Shown here one piece after another: positions 24,861-36,334 of a stretch of DNA of 64,000 bases. A model generated the notes under the pieces. That model was given only the letters and a program-made list of their open reading frames with translations, did not search any database and had not been told where the DNA came from. Each line of letters starts with the position of its first letter. The first letter of the stretch is position 1. The stretch covers positions 95,090,976-95,154,975 of the forward strand of contig CM056742.1 in NCBI GenBank assembly GCA_029851415.1, in the 5' to 3' direction. This stretch comes from Eretmocerus hayati (lineage: Eukaryota; Arthropoda; Insecta; Hymenoptera; Aphelinidae). The translations under genes and the position numbers were made by a program.

Positions 24861-26411
24861 TTGGTAGAAAATCGAAACACATACACACAAATTGCAACAA
24901 CGCGCACACAGCGTATGGGTAAAAATCACAAACGAAGGTTAAATGATAAAATAGAACATGTTCCGGTCGCCGAGCCTAGATCGTTGGAACGTGTTAGAGG
25001 AATTGAGAAAACGTTCGTTCGTCTCGAGGGGCAGATCGATAGGCCCACCTTTGTTAATAAAACCCGGGAAATCGATTCGATTAGTAATCAGGTTCAAGAA
25101 GTTAATCATGAAGAAATACTTATATGTGAGGCTATTTCGGATTCAATTCATACAGACTGCGTTAGAAACGAATTGCCGGTGAAGTTGAGTACTTTTCATA
25201 CAGACTGCGCTGATAACGAATTGCCGGTGAAATTGGACTCGGTTCATACAGACTGCGTTGATAACGAATTGCCAGTGAAGTTGAATCCGGTTCATACAGA
25301 CTGCGTTGAAAGCAAATTGCCGGTGAAGTTGAGTACATTTCATACAGACTGCGCTGAAAGCAAATTGCCGGTGAAATTGGACTCGGTTCATACAGACTGC
25401 GTTGACAACGAATTGCCGGTGAATTATGAAATAAGCGGAGCATGCAAGATGGACGCGGATTTTCAGACGGGATCTGAGAACATCGAATCTATTGAGCCTA
25501 GAGGGCACAAAAAATTAATTTTGTGTAAACAAGTGAATTCGGTTTATTCTCGGCAGGAATTATTGGATGAATCGCTATACGCGCGATACGAAATCGTGAG
25601 GGACAAAGTGGAATGTCCAGAAATTGTAATTATTATTGAAGGAATTGAAGTAAGAGTTCTTTTGGACTCTGGGAGTAAAATTACCTGCGTTGCTGAAGAT
25701 GTGTATGAGAGGAATCTTGAACTTTGGAAATCGTTTCCTATTTTTCCGGTTACTGGGTTACATGCAAGCGGGTTTACTGGAGAAAAATCGATGCGAATAA
25801 AACGTCAATTCCGAGATAGAGTAGGAATTGGGGGAACTCACGTCGATATTGACTTTTTAGTAATTCCGAAGCTAATCCATGAATGTATTTTCGGAGTAGG
25901 AACGTTAATCCAACTAGATGCAAAACTTTCATTTCGAAAGAAAGAATTTGTTTGCAATATTGACAATCGGATCATTAACATCACATATGATTATCATCAG
26001 ATGGATTCAATTGATTTTCAAAATATGAGGCAAACTTGTTCGCAAGCATATTTAGAAATTCAAGCAATTCAAGAATCTGAATTCGAAATGAAATTAGATC
26101 AAACTCAAAATGTTGAACACGAAGGTCCTACTGACGAAGAAATATTCAAGAAAGTAAACACCATGAACAGATCGAGCCACGATAAAGAACGGATGAGTGC
26201 GGTATTGAAAAGACGTCGTAGAGCATTTAGCACCAAACCGGGCCAGTTTAAAGAATTCGAAAATATGATAAGAATGAAAAACTTAGACCCATATAACGCG
26301 AAAACATATCCTATTCCAATTGCATTCAGAGACAAAGTTGGCAATGAAGTTCAACGTATGTGGAATTTGAAAGTTATAGAGCGCGGGAAAGCGAATATAT
26401 TAACCCGTTAG
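24861..26411 (+). CDS. pol: Pol, protease part, with a 16-residue tandem repeat
   Basis: 516-codon ORF. It contains a retroviral-type aspartic protease with the catalytic motif LLDSGS (Asp about residue 269) and a later IPKLIHECIFGVGTL segment. Upstream, six near-identical 48-bp units (25149-25430) encode HTDC(V/A)xNELPVKL-type repeats. This is an unusual insertion between gag and the protease. Downstream residues lead into the N-terminal part of reverse transcriptase (YNAKTYPIPIAFRDKVGNEV). The frame ends at 26411, but homology moves to another frame near 26390, so pol is interrupted by a small indel. The protease would release mature Gag and Pol products. Confidence 0.8.
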   Translation: MVENRNTYTQIATTRTQRMGKNHKRRLNDKIEHVPVAEPRSLERVRGIEKTFVRLEGQIDRPTFVNKTREIDSISNQVQEVNHEEILICEAISDSIHTDCVRNELPVKLSTFHTDCADNELPVKLDSVHTDCVDNELPVKLNPVHTDCVESKLPVKLSTFHTDCAESKLPVKLDSVHTDCVDNELPVNYEISGACKMDADFQTGSENIESIEPRGHKKLILCKQVNSVYSRQELLDESLYARYEIVRDKVECPEIVIIIEGIEVRVLLDSGSKITCVAEDVYERNLELWKSFPIFPVTGLHASGFTGEKSMRIKRQFRDRVGIGGTHVDIDFLVIPKLIHECIFGVGTLIQLDAKLSFRKKEFVCNIDNRIINITYDYHQMDSIDFQNMRQTCSQAYLEIQAIQESEFEMKLDQTQNVEHEGPTDEEIFKKVNTMNRSSHDKERMSAVLKRRRRAFSTKPGQFKEFENMIRMKNLDPYNAKTYPIPIAFRDKVGNEVQRMWNLKVIERGKANILTR

Positions 26412-27721
26412 TAGCCATTGTGAAACGGAATGGTGAGATTCGCTTATGTTTAGACGCTCGCGAACTGAACTCGCGATGCGAAATGGATCACGACGGGTCA
26501 GAAGATATCGATGAATTTTTTAGATCGTGTCCGAAGATCGGGATAATGTCTAGTTTCGACTTAGTAAGTTCTTTCTGGCAGATCCGGCTTGCTAAGGCCT
26601 GCCGGAAGTTTACCGCATTTAAGTTAAGGGGTTCGACCTACCAATTTACGGTCACGCCATTTGGCTGGAAAATAAGTGGGGCAGCTCTTAAACGTGCCTC
26701 GTATTCCCTTTTACAAAAATTTGCCGAATTTGTGAAAGATTTTGTTGATGACTGGTTAGTGATTTCCAAGGATTTTGATCAACATCTTGAACATATAGAC
26801 ATGTTACTTGGAGCAGTTATAGAGGAAGGAATAACTTTGAGTTTCGAAAAAGCTAATTTGTGTAAAGAAGAAGTTAAATTTCTCGGTCATATTCTTAGTA
26901 CTCAAGGCCTTCAGTCCGACCCAGAAAAATTAGACTGCATCAAGAAATTTCCACCACCCAAAAATGTGAAACAATTAAGAGGTTTCTTAGGTCTAGTCCA
27001 GTTTTGCGCAAAATTCACCAACAAGCTCGCCGAAGAAATGTCACCATTATTAGAACTACTGAGAACAGGAGTTAAGTGGCATTGGACGGAAATCGATCAA
27101 AGATATTTTGACCGAGTTAAAGAGCTGTTTACACACGATTTATTCTTGCTGCATCCAAAAAGGAAACGCGGTTATATTTTGCATACAGATGCAAGCGCGA
27201 GTAGCATTGGTGCCATTTTATACCAAGAGCATGAAGGCGAATTACGTGTCGTATCTATGGCTAGTCGCGCCCTCCGTGGGCCTGAACGGAATTATTTCAC
27301 TTCGGAAGCTGAACTTTTAGCCATTGTTTGGGCGCTAGAGAAATTCAGATCATTTATTTACGGAACAAAAGTCCAAATTATGACTGATCCCAAAGCCCTA
27401 AAATATTTAATGACATGTCGTTTCTTGAACGCGTGCCTCACTCGTTGGTCGTTGGCTATTCAGGATATAGATCTATCTATAGGGTATATTCCGGGAAAAG
27501 ACTACGTCCTGGCAGACACTCTTAGTAGAATTAACCACCCAATAGACGAACGTGACGAAAACGAGTTGATGATAAGTTTACTTTTGGCAAAGAAACCTGA
27601 CGCTAACGTCATGCGCCGTATTAAAAATATTGCGACAGAACAAAGATCAGACGAAAAACTTGCCAACGATCGATTGGAAAAGAAGTCGTCCGCGATTACG
27701 ACATATTCAAAAATATTCTAA
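26360..27721 (+). pseudogene. pol: Pol, reverse transcriptase and RNase H
   Basis: RT motifs are in order: KRNGEIRLCLDARELN, SSFDLVSSFWQIRL, FTVTPFGW, and the catalytic FVDD (residues about 128-131 of this frame, in place of the more common YxDD). FLGHILS follows. RNase H has HTDASASSIGAIL (Asp about 277), SEAELLAIVWAL, MTDPKALKYL and VLADTLSR. The ORF is separated from the protease frame by a frame change near 26390 and from integrase by another near 27690. Real homology starts at about 26392, so the first residues of the frame are spurious. As it stands the copy cannot make a full Pol without frameshifting twice. Confidence 0.85.
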
Positions 27722-27789
27722 TCAAAGGTGATAAGAAAATCGTATTACCAAAATCTTTAGCTCCCGATCTTGTTTTAGATATTCACGAA

Positions 27790-28794
27790 ATGTATGCTCA
27801 TATAGGTGCGGTAAAATGTGCAAAGATGATAGAAGAAGAGTTCTATCATCCGAATTTGAAACATTTCGCGACAATTTTGCTCCGACCATGCAATTCTTGT
27901 CAACGGAATAAGACGTATACGGTCGGAAATCATGTCGAGACTTGCCCCATAATACCTGACGGTTCGCGTGATTTAGTATCAGTTGATTTTTTTGGTCCTT
28001 TGCCCACTTCCACCGGAGGGGTCAAATACATTTCTGTAGTATTAGATGTTTTTACGAAATATGTCGTGTTATACCCTATCAAGAAGGAGGATACGCGAAC
28101 TATCACCCATAAAATATTCGAAGACTATATTCCGGTACACGGAAAACCAAAAAGGTTACAAATGGATCACGGGACCCAATTCACTTCTTCCAATTGGCTG
28201 AAACGATTGGAAGAAGAAGGAATTCAAGCTATTCTTAGTTCGGTCAGACACGCGCAGACTAACGTGGTAGAACGTGTGATGAAAGAACTTGAGCGATTTT
28301 TCCGCACAGTAGCAGAAAAACAACACAAGTCTTGGGCTCGATGGGTACCTATTATTCAGACGATCATGAATGAGGTGTACCACGAATGCATTCAAAGCAC
28401 ACCGATGCAATTGCATTTGGGTAAACCGCCCACACGCGTGTGGAGTCAATATTTGATACGACCAGAACGAAATTTAGCCACTCGTGAAGAACTGGTGATA
28501 TTGGCCGCTGAGAATCTAAGAAAAATAGGTTCAAGGCGAGCCGACCTTCATAACGCATCTAAAACCATTACATCGTATGAATTAGGACAAGAAGTCTTAG
28601 TTCGTGCATGTAACGCATCGGATGCAAGTAAAGGTATTATATCAAAATTCTTGTCCATCTACGAAGGCCCATATGTAATTTCAAAAGTAATTGAGCCATC
28701 CACGTGTCATTTAACCGATAAATCCACCGGTACTTACCGTGGACAATTTCATTTTTCTTCCTTGCGACCGTATTATCGGCGCGAAGTCTCATGA
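27790..28794 (+). pseudogene. pol: Pol, integrase with GPY/F module
   Basis: Integrase inserts element cDNA into the genome. The HHCC zinc-binding domain is visible (H-x4-H in IHEMYAH, then CNSC). The catalytic D,D,E are at about residues 66 (VDFFGPL), 126 (MDHGTQF) and 161 (NVVERVM), and the last two are 35 apart. A C-terminal GPY/F module (YEGPYVISKV) ends in a SLRPYYRR segment. Homology begins upstream of this ATG, at about 27690, in the same frame, so the ATG is not the true start. The stop codon at 28792-28794 directly abuts the ATG of the next ORF. Confidence 0.85.
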
Positions 28795-29169
28795 ATGGTT
28801 TTTGTTATTTTTGTTTGTTATAGAAATTTCGAGATGGCGTCCCATAGAGAGTCCAAACACCCGTCTAACCAAGAAGAAAAATTGGAGGAATTAAAAGATC
28901 GATTCGTCGAAGATAACAGATATCACTCGACCCGTAACGAATTCAAAAAAGTAGAATTTCGGAGTCGGGTCAACTGGAATTTATCAAAAGATAATCTCCA
29001 TAAGATCATGTGGTTGGAAATGCGTGAAAAATTCAGGTTACAAGAAATAGACGGCATGTACGCGCGAATGTACAGACTCGAGAAGGGGTTAAAATGGCTC
29101 TGGAAAGAGAATGAACGGCTAAAAACCGAAGTGCGAATTCTGCGTCGCCGTCAGAATAGAGGAAATTAA
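28795..29169 (+). CDS. Retroelement 3' ORF A, basic coiled-coil protein
   Basis: 124 codons, starting on the base after the integrase stop. The first 12 residues are hydrophobic (MVFVIFVCYRNF), then the protein is highly charged and helical (EEKLEELKDRF, LEKGLKWLWKENERLKTEVRILRRR), typical of a coiled coil with a basic tail. It lacks the length, signal peptide, cysteines and transmembrane anchor expected of Env. The second ATG (MASHRES, 28834) may be the true start. Function unknown; position suggests an accessory protein of the element. Confidence 0.5.
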   Translation: MVFVIFVCYRNFEMASHRESKHPSNQEEKLEELKDRFVEDNRYHSTRNEFKKVEFRSRVNWNLSKDNLHKIMWLEMREKFRLQEIDGMYARMYRLEKGLKWLWKENERLKTEVRILRRRQNRGN

Positions 29170-29353
29170 CGTTAACAATGTAGATTATTAAATAACCGTA
29201 ATTTTGTTAGTTGTAAATTCAAATATTTATTGATTTAGAATATATTTACGGTAGAAGAATAAATGCGTAAAGAGAAATAAGATTATGAGTTAATGATTGC
29301 ACTTAATCCGAAACCATTTTACGTTCTAAGAATATTCCATTTACTCAGTATCT

Positions 29354-29707
29354 TTGGATTACAGCTTCAGTATGCCAGTATCCAAATCAAGCCGCGCCAG
29401 GCAACGATTGAACCGAAAAATAAAGAGATTGCGCATTCAAATCGATAAGATCCAAAAAACTTTAGACGTCCAGTTTCCAAGCGCTCATATTCAATCCAAG
29501 TTCTTTTCGAGTTCCGACAACGGGTGTCCTTCCGAACCTAAAATTTCGGGCCACGGTCAACTTCAGTCAATAAGTACTCCATCTTCAAGTCGAAATCACC
29601 CATCACAAATACATCAAGAGGATGACTGTTTGGTCATTCAGAATAATATCCCTTGGGGATGTTTTGAAAACCTTAGATTAGACGATGGAGAATCAGGGAC
29701 GAGGTAA
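29354..29707 (+). CDS. Retroelement 3' ORF B, unknown protein
   Basis: 117 codons. The first 40 residues are basic and helical (SRARQRLNRKIKRLRIQIDKIQKTL), followed by a Ser/Pro-rich polar tail. It overlaps the next ORF by 23 bp in another frame. No family recognised. A 185-bp AT-rich gap separates it from ORF A. Confidence 0.35.
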   Translation: MDYSFSMPVSKSSRARQRLNRKIKRLRIQIDKIQKTLDVQFPSAHIQSKFFSSSDNGCPSEPKISGHGQLQSISTPSSSRNHPSQIHQEDDCLVIQNNIPWGCFENLRLDDGESGTR

Positions 29708-29978
29708 AAACTGGGAGAAAAATCGAGCCAACAAAATGAAAAAGCACGCGCTACACGCTCAATATGTCCAAGTCAAAGATAAGGTAGGTCTCATTGAGGA
29801 ATTGAGAGAGGCACGGGCGAAAGCTGGGGCATGGGAGGAGAGGTATATCGAGCGCACGGCGGAGCGAGCCAAGCTCCAAGAAGATCTGGACCGGCTGCGC
29901 AGCGAACATCTTGCTTTGATGGAAAGTCACAATCGAATTATGTTTAATTTAGGAAATCCTCATATAAATAAGAATTAA
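29685..29978 (+). CDS. Retroelement 3' ORF C, coiled-coil protein
   Basis: 97 codons. Strongly charged with a heptad-like pattern (VGLIEELREARAKAGAWEERY, LQEDLDRLRSEHLALMES), so a coiled coil is likely. It overlaps ORF B. Together the three ORFs occupy the place where some gypsy-like elements carry env, but none resembles an envelope protein. Confidence 0.4.
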   Translation: MENQGRGKNWEKNRANKMKKHALHAQYVQVKDKVGLIEELREARAKAGAWEERYIERTAERAKLQEDLDRLRSEHLALMESHNRIMFNLGNPHINKN

Positions 29979-32515
29979 TTTTAAAAGTTCAATCAGATTT
30001 CCTGGTGTTTTGGTTATTTTAAGAGGAGTCAATTAATTTCAAGTTACTTAAAATCAAAATGGATCAATTAGTTTGTTCGATTCAGTTGTTAACTTCACTT
30101 CAACAGTTTTCATTTGAGAGTTCGGTTAAAAATTGAAGTCACAGACTGAAAAGTGCAGGAAAAGAATTTAGAAAACTCCAGTAGAATCAATCTCCTATCC
30201 TTCTCGCACTCCCGTAATCCTAATTCCCAAATCCTTACGGGGGAGTCACGAGTCATCAATACGTGTGCTATATATATTTTACGAAATATATGACATCTAT
30301 TGGAGGCAAACCTTTTCTTGGGATGGACTTCACGGATACGGCGAAGGTAAAGGAGCCGTATTATCCCTTCCTATCCCAAACCCCCCGATAGGGGTGTACA
30401 TATCAAATTCTGGTACAAATACCCATTTGGGCAGAATTAGCTGATAAGAATTAGACAAGTAAAGCAACGGTAAGATATAGATATATATGGTATATTTATT
30501 ATGATTAAATTCCTTTAATTTTGTTCTCATGAATATGAAATTGAGATATCAACTCATTACAGTAAAGTCACAAAGTAAACTCACGGAAACTTTCATTACA
30601 CGATCCGATGGTCTGATCTGAAAATTTTTTCGTTTTATCTTTTAAATTTATTTCCATCAATCTCCTTAACTGGAATTCGACTCCAATAAATTGGGGGAAT
30701 TATGCAACGTCCGCAATTTTCAAATAATTTAAAAAAGTTTTGAGAATAAGAATTTTCAGTCGGCCACTTGTGCAGATTACCATCAGACCAGTCGTGTAAG
30801 TAGAATCATATACGTTGGTGTCGGTAATACGAATACTAACCCATATATGCTTGCAATTTTGTGTATTAACCACCACGTATCTATATATGCACATTAGATC
30901 AATTCCATCGCATCGCTCGTCGTAACATATATATAAAGCCGATATAGATCCATACCCTTTCCAATCGATTCCTCATCGATTCACCGATACTATAATTCAA
31001 CCAATCGATCCCGATATTCGGAAAGATATTTGCATGTACTTGTAATTACGCGTGTCTATGTCGACGCAGGGTCCGGGCCGCCGAAAAGTGTCTCGAAGTG
31101 GGGCCCTGGCGAGTCGAGGGTATATGAATCGCTGCGCGAGCTAAGCTCGCTCTCTTGCTCCTGAAAAGCCAAAGTGGCAATACTTCCCAAAATCTATGTA
31201 TCCACGATCAAGCAGGTCTCCCCGAGACACAAGTAAGTCATCGCCCGGATGCGATATTATATTAGAATATAAAGAATTCCACCATAAGGCATCCTCGAGA
31301 TGTATTTGACATGGGATTAGGCAACAATCGCGGCCCCGGTATGAATAAACCTGCATAGACAGGGACGAAATACTTGGGAATTGCATTAGCTCGCGCTGGC
31401 TCATAAAACATAAAATCCAGGCCCACTGCCAAGCGTGAGTCGGCCGTCTCTTTACCCAGGATGGGGAACTGACTCACGACCGACCCGCATTACCCAGTGC
31501 TTTTGGATCGTGTAGGTTTTCACAAGTAGGAAATTTTGCCGTGTCCACGCCAGAAAACCATCTTTTTCATGATTCAAATCTGTGCGATGCGCCAAAAATC
31601 ACGCGTATTCGAGTCTTTGCGGTGGTCCGAACACCGTCATATAATAATTTATCATACACAAATTCAGAAGGAAATTTGGTAGGATGCAGATCACACTTAT
31701 TATATGTTACAGATAGACGAGGCAGTTAGTATACCAATATCACATATAAAATCGTATAAAATCATGGAAACACCAATATATGGACAAATTCTAATATTTC
31801 TATGTACACGGTTGAGACTGTGGTTTGAAATATAGTTAGAATCAATAAATGAGTAATTTAATCGAACGACAATCTTTTCATGAGAGATCACCCTGATAAT
31901 TTTCTTCCCCAATATTATTTTAAATATTTTCAGGTCCTCCCGTTTAGAATCAAAGTTTTTGCCTAAAGTGCCACTTTGATATATATAATATCGATCAGAG
32001 AGCAGTATTAGATCGATAGATTTCAATTATATATTCAAGATATCACAATATCCTGCATGCTTGTTTTAAAGATAGAATTTTCGTAAAATTAACGTTCGAT
32101 TAGGTACACGCATGGGTAAGCCGATTTTTCTGGGCTATATTATCGTTTGGGCATGTAATATAATCTAGTATCTTTAATTTGAGTCCACATATATATAGCC
32201 ATAGCAAAAATAGCCTGTGTACCAGCGTGCGCATCGATTGAAATGTAGAAATACGAAATTTCGATATAATTCACTTATGAGCTCATCTTGCTTATATAAA
32301 ACGATATATTCATGCTTGAAATGATTTTCTTTGAATAGAATTGGCAATAGCATGCCCTTTTTGTTAATATAATTCGAATGCAGATTTTCCCAACAGCAGT
32401 ATCCCCGATTCATCGATCGAAAATACGAGGTGTTCGATCGATCCGAGTAACACGTAAGTAGCTGTTCCAGCGCAAGCAGGGTAGCAGAGCAGTCTCATAT
32501 ATATATATATATATA
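29979..32515. other. AT-rich stretch downstream of the retroelement
   Basis: No gene recognised. Purine-rich tracts at 30034-30041 and 30239-30247 could be polypurine tracts of the retroelement, but no matching LTR was found. A TATATATAAAG box lies near 30928. Minus-strand frames at 31141-31477 have no recognised domain. Confidence 0.35.
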
Positions 32516-32599
32516 TATAGTTGCAAATGGTAAGCTATGCAACTCGTTTGCTCGGCAAATCATTAGTAATATAAGTATACTAATATCCCAACCTCGCAC
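32497..32599. repeat. Copy 2 of the dispersed (AT)n-GTTGCAAATGG repeat
   Basis: An (AT)n tract followed by GTTGCAAATGGTAAGC and about 80 bp nearly identical to 22057-22137, ending at the same CCTCGCA. Only one hairpin arm is present here. The two copies are direct repeats 10.4 kb apart, bracketing the retroelement. Confidence 0.7.
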
Positions 32600-33090
32600 C
32601 AATCCAATCCGCATCTACTGCCAGATGGAGATAGAAAAGCAGACTTCCTATCTGTTTCAATCCAACTTATGTGTATTGAATGATAGTATTCCAATCCAGA
32701 TCAATCCCATTTCAATCAGGCTTCGTGCTCGATTGAATCCAATCTAGTCTGCATCCGAAGCCGAATCGGGGTAGAACGGCAATGTGCCTATCCCAATCCA
32801 ACTTCGGTGTATTGGATGGATGTATTCCAATCCAGATAATTCCCACTCCAATCCGGCTTCGTGCTCGATTGAATCTGATCCAATCCGCAGCCGAAGCCGA
32901 ATTGGGGTAGAACCACAATGTGCCTATCCGCTCTAATCCAACTTCGGTGTATTATATGATAGTACTCCAATCCGGATCAATCCCATTTCAATCCGGGTGT
33001 TTGCTCGATCGAATCCAATCCAACCCGCATGCAAAGCCGGATTGGGGTAGAATGGCAATGTGCTTATCCGATTGAATCCAACTCTGGTGT
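32600..33090. repeat. About 140-bp tandem repeat rich in AATCC
   Basis: Three imperfect units. The landmark CCAACTT(C/A)GGTGTATT-like recurs at about 32663, 32798, 32937 and 33086, and GAAGCCGAATTGGGGTAGAA and GGCTTCGTGCTCGATTGAAT recur with it. Confidence 0.75.
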
Positions 33091-34009
33091 ACCGGTAACA
33101 TCCCTGCAAAGTGACAGACCCCGCTGTGGTACGCTAGGACCGTGAGAGCTCAACGAATTTTGAGAGTCGGTCCGAGCGACACGTCAATTCCTCGATTTTC
33201 GGGTGTTTTCTCGCACATGACCTTCTCTAGTATCTATCCGCATCCACCAATCGATCCCGAATTCCATGTTCACTTTCAGGACCTCTGAACGAAGGAATTT
33301 TGACTGGTTAGGTCACATGAGACGTCGTACAGCCCAAATGATCCAGGAGTGACAGCAAAAGTCGAAAGTTTCTGGGATTCCCTCATATACGACCGGATGG
33401 GATTAGATTCAATATCTGTACCGTGTATTCGCTCCGAGCCACGCGCTTTTGAGATTCAAAACGGGCGATCGTGCGCTATAGGTGGCCACCGCATGCACTA
33501 CGCTGTAAGCAGTGTTGGGGGACGCCGGACGCGTTATACAGTGCAGCATGCAGCGTGGGTCTTCTCATACCTTCAACTCAGAAACCGTAGCTCAGAAGTT
33601 GCAACAGTATGCGAGGAAGTTGTGGGGTTTTTAAAAATGAAGAGTTTGAGAGGTCGCGAATCTAAATCCGAGCAAAATTGAGTGAGTTGGAGCGATTTCA
33701 AGATTTGGCCTATGCTTTTTGCATGGGCGTCGTGGCCGCCGGTCAGGCCATCGGCTCACTTCGATACTTTCGAGTTCTATAAGTCTTTCAATATTACTCT
33801 GACTGATGTCTACAATGGCTTAAAATCTTCGTAATTGAATACCCAACAATTGTGTCCTTGGCGGGTTTGAGCCACGGTTTTCTCACAATCAGACGAAAAC
33901 CACATCCACAGCTTATGCTGCATATGCTATGGTCCCCCAATACTCTTGCGTGCAGACGCTTTTGGGAAGTTTGGAAAACGCCGCTTGGCAGCGCTACGCT
34001 GAATTTCGG
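33091..34009. other. Stretch without recognised features
   Basis: One 110-codon plus-strand frame (33349-33681) has no recognisable domain and no supporting signals, so I do not call a gene. Confidence 0.35.
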
Positions 34010-35140
34010 AGCGGATAGAACCGGGTAGGATCGAATCGAATAGCAGGGGCTGGATACGATTTGTAGACATAGAACCAGAATGACTGGAGGGAGTCCATAC
34101 CGGTCCTGTGTATGAAACCGAATAGAATGGGACTGAATGGCGTGGTCTTGACATAAATTGTAGGCATTAAACCGGATGGGGTTGGATTGAACACCGGTCC
34201 TCTGTATGGAACCAGATGGAATCGAATTGGATACAGTCCCCGTGTATTGAACCGGGTAGGCTAGGATCGAATGCCGGGGTTCGAATACAATTTGTCACCA
34301 TTGAACCGGATGGGATCAGATCAAATACCGGTATTGTGTATTGAAGCGCAATGGATCAAACAGAGCAATGGGGGAGGAGGGGATGAATGCGACTTGTACG
34401 CATTGATCCGGATAGGATCGGATTGATGCCGGGGTCTGAATACAATTCGTAGGCATTGAATCGGATATATTCGGATTGAGTATCGGTACCCTGTATAGAA
34501 CCGGGTAGGAGTTGATTGAATGGCGGGGTCTGAATACAATTCGTAGGCATTGATCCAGGTCGAATCGGATTGAAAGCCGGGGTCTGAATACAATTTGTAG
34601 GCATCAAACCGGATAGATTCGGATTGAATACCGGTACCGTGTATACAACCGGATAGGAAATGATTGGAAACCTGTTACCGTGTATAGAATCGGGTAGGAT
34701 TGGATTGGATGGCGGGGACTGAACATGATTTTTAGGCATTGATCCGAATATGATTGAAATGAATACCGGTTCCGTATATACAACCGGATAGGATCCGATT
34801 GAATGCCGGGGTCTGAATACAATCTGTAGGCATCACACCGGATAGATTGGGATTGAATATCGGTACCGTGTAGACAATCGAATAAGGCCGGGTTGAATGG
34901 CGAGGTATGAAGACATATCGTAAGCATTGAACCGTGTAGGGTCGAATTGAATGCCGTTACCGTGTTTAGAGCTGGATATGATGGGATTGGATCCCGGTAC
35001 CAGGTAGAGAACAGGTCAGGATGGGATTGATTGGCCAAGGCTGAATATAATTCATAGGCATTGAACCCGATCGGCCGAACGGGGTTCATACTCGTCCTGT
35101 GTATAGAATCGGATAGGATCAGATTAAAGTCTCGGTGCAT
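34010..35140. repeat. ~93-bp minisatellite, left of the Polinton
   Basis: Repeated blocks with landmarks TGAATACAATTTGTAGGCAT, CCGGATAGGATCGGATTGAA and ACCGGTACCGTGTAT. Unit length is about 93-98 bp with half-units of about 46-54 bp. The same family reappears at 56470-57140 on the other side of the Polinton. Long minus-strand frames here are repeat artefacts. Confidence 0.8.
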
Positions 35141-35266
35141 CAGTTGAAGGCGTTACTATCATTCGAACATCTGCCACTTGGTGGCGTTTCTCGCGCACCA
35201 TGAAGCACAGACGGGAAACGCGTATATTTCTTTTTTTCGCAAGTGACGACCTATCTTCTCGATTCG

Positions 35267-36221
35267 TATATGAGCAATTCCGCGTAAACTTGCTCCCAAT
35301 GTGTCTCGGCCTATTGCGGCGTCTACATGTTCTCAATCGATTGTGCAAAACACGTTTCTTGTGTATTTTTCTGTGCTCTTTCTTAGCAAAAAGTCATATT
35401 CGACTTGTCTCGAGGTTCAAGGGTCGAAAATTGCGAATTAGGGGTCAAAATGTCATTTCCGTACCATGTCCGCAACCCAAAATTCGACGTTCAAGGGCAC
35501 GCTATGAAGACATACGACTTCTTAACGATTCCTCCACAAAAAGACATCAAATTTGGGTATATTTTGGACATGTTCTTATAGTTTAGAAGTCGCGACTAGT
35601 TCGTTTATCCGCTCAATGCTGTGCGTACATTATGTCTCCGAATTCGCGCCAAAATCACTGTTTTGACAATATGTGGTGCGTGAGAGCTTCCATCAACTTG
35701 TAAGCCTTCGCTCATGGGCACATTTTGATCCTCTTGCTTCAAACTATCAAACAGCTGCGGTATAAACATCCATCGCTTCACTTCCGAGAAGTGGCGGCGT
35801 GCTCTTCTTTGAAAAAATGCCGTGGTAAATGAGAGTGTCATTTCCGTACGCATCTCGCAACAAGGTTAGAATATCGATAATCTAATTACTCGTCCGACTT
35901 TCTGCAAGTATTTGGTGTGCGAAAGACCGTGCTGAGCGGAATGAGCGATTCGTTAAGTCCCCGATCCGTATTCACCGATCAAACACGAAATGTCATTTCC
36001 GTACCTGTCATTTCCGTAGCGAAATAACGATATCGAGCTGAGTTCTTATGGGATTTAACACGCAAAAATTTTTTTCAACTTCCAATACTTTTTAGTTTTG
36101 ATCCTCGATCTAGATGATATTAGTAGTGAAAAAATCCACCTTACGAGCTCAGAAGTTCAGTTTTGCCTTCCGTCCATTCTTGAGTCTGTTTCGAGCAAGT
36201 TTACGCAGAACTGCTCATATA
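35267..36221. mobile_element. Possible DNA element with 29-bp inverted ends
   Basis: TATATGAGCAATTCCGCGTA... (35267-35295) and its complement at 36193-36221 match at 27 of 29 positions. The 955-bp interior has no convincing gene but contains the motif TGTCATTTCCGTA four times (35451, 35836, 35991, 36006). It may be a MITE; a target duplication is not certain. Confidence 0.45.
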
Positions 36222-36334
36222 AGACAGATCCCATTCCGAGTTCTCAGTGCGTTAGTCATGAGTTTCAAGCGTAAGTCTTGAGATGCGATGAATTGTAAAT
36301 GCGGGAATCTGGTCCAGTTGTATCATACAATATA

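Larger units (their letters stand above)
22963..29978 (+). mobile_element. Ty3/gypsy-like retroelement, coding region
   Basis: The gene order is gag, protease, reverse transcriptase, RNase H, integrase, which is the Ty3/gypsy order, followed by three small ORFs. gag, the protease ORF and the three small ORFs are open, but pol changes frame near 26390 and near 27690. LTRs were not found, so the true ends are unknown. The element may be truncated, or its LTRs may have diverged beyond visual detection. Confidence 0.85.

Noticed and set aside
22057..32599. The ~80-bp direct repeats as LTRs of the retroelement
   Set aside because: They are short, lack TG...CA ends, lie far from gag and pol, and the left copy is part of a hairpin.
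34356..35140. Minus-strand frames of 127 and 178 codons
   Set aside because: They are translations of the ~93-bp minisatellite (recurring DPIRF/NAYELYS phrases), not genes.
35200..35586. 128-codon plus-strand frame left of the Polinton
   Set aside because: No domain; it runs through a transposon-like end and a repeated motif.
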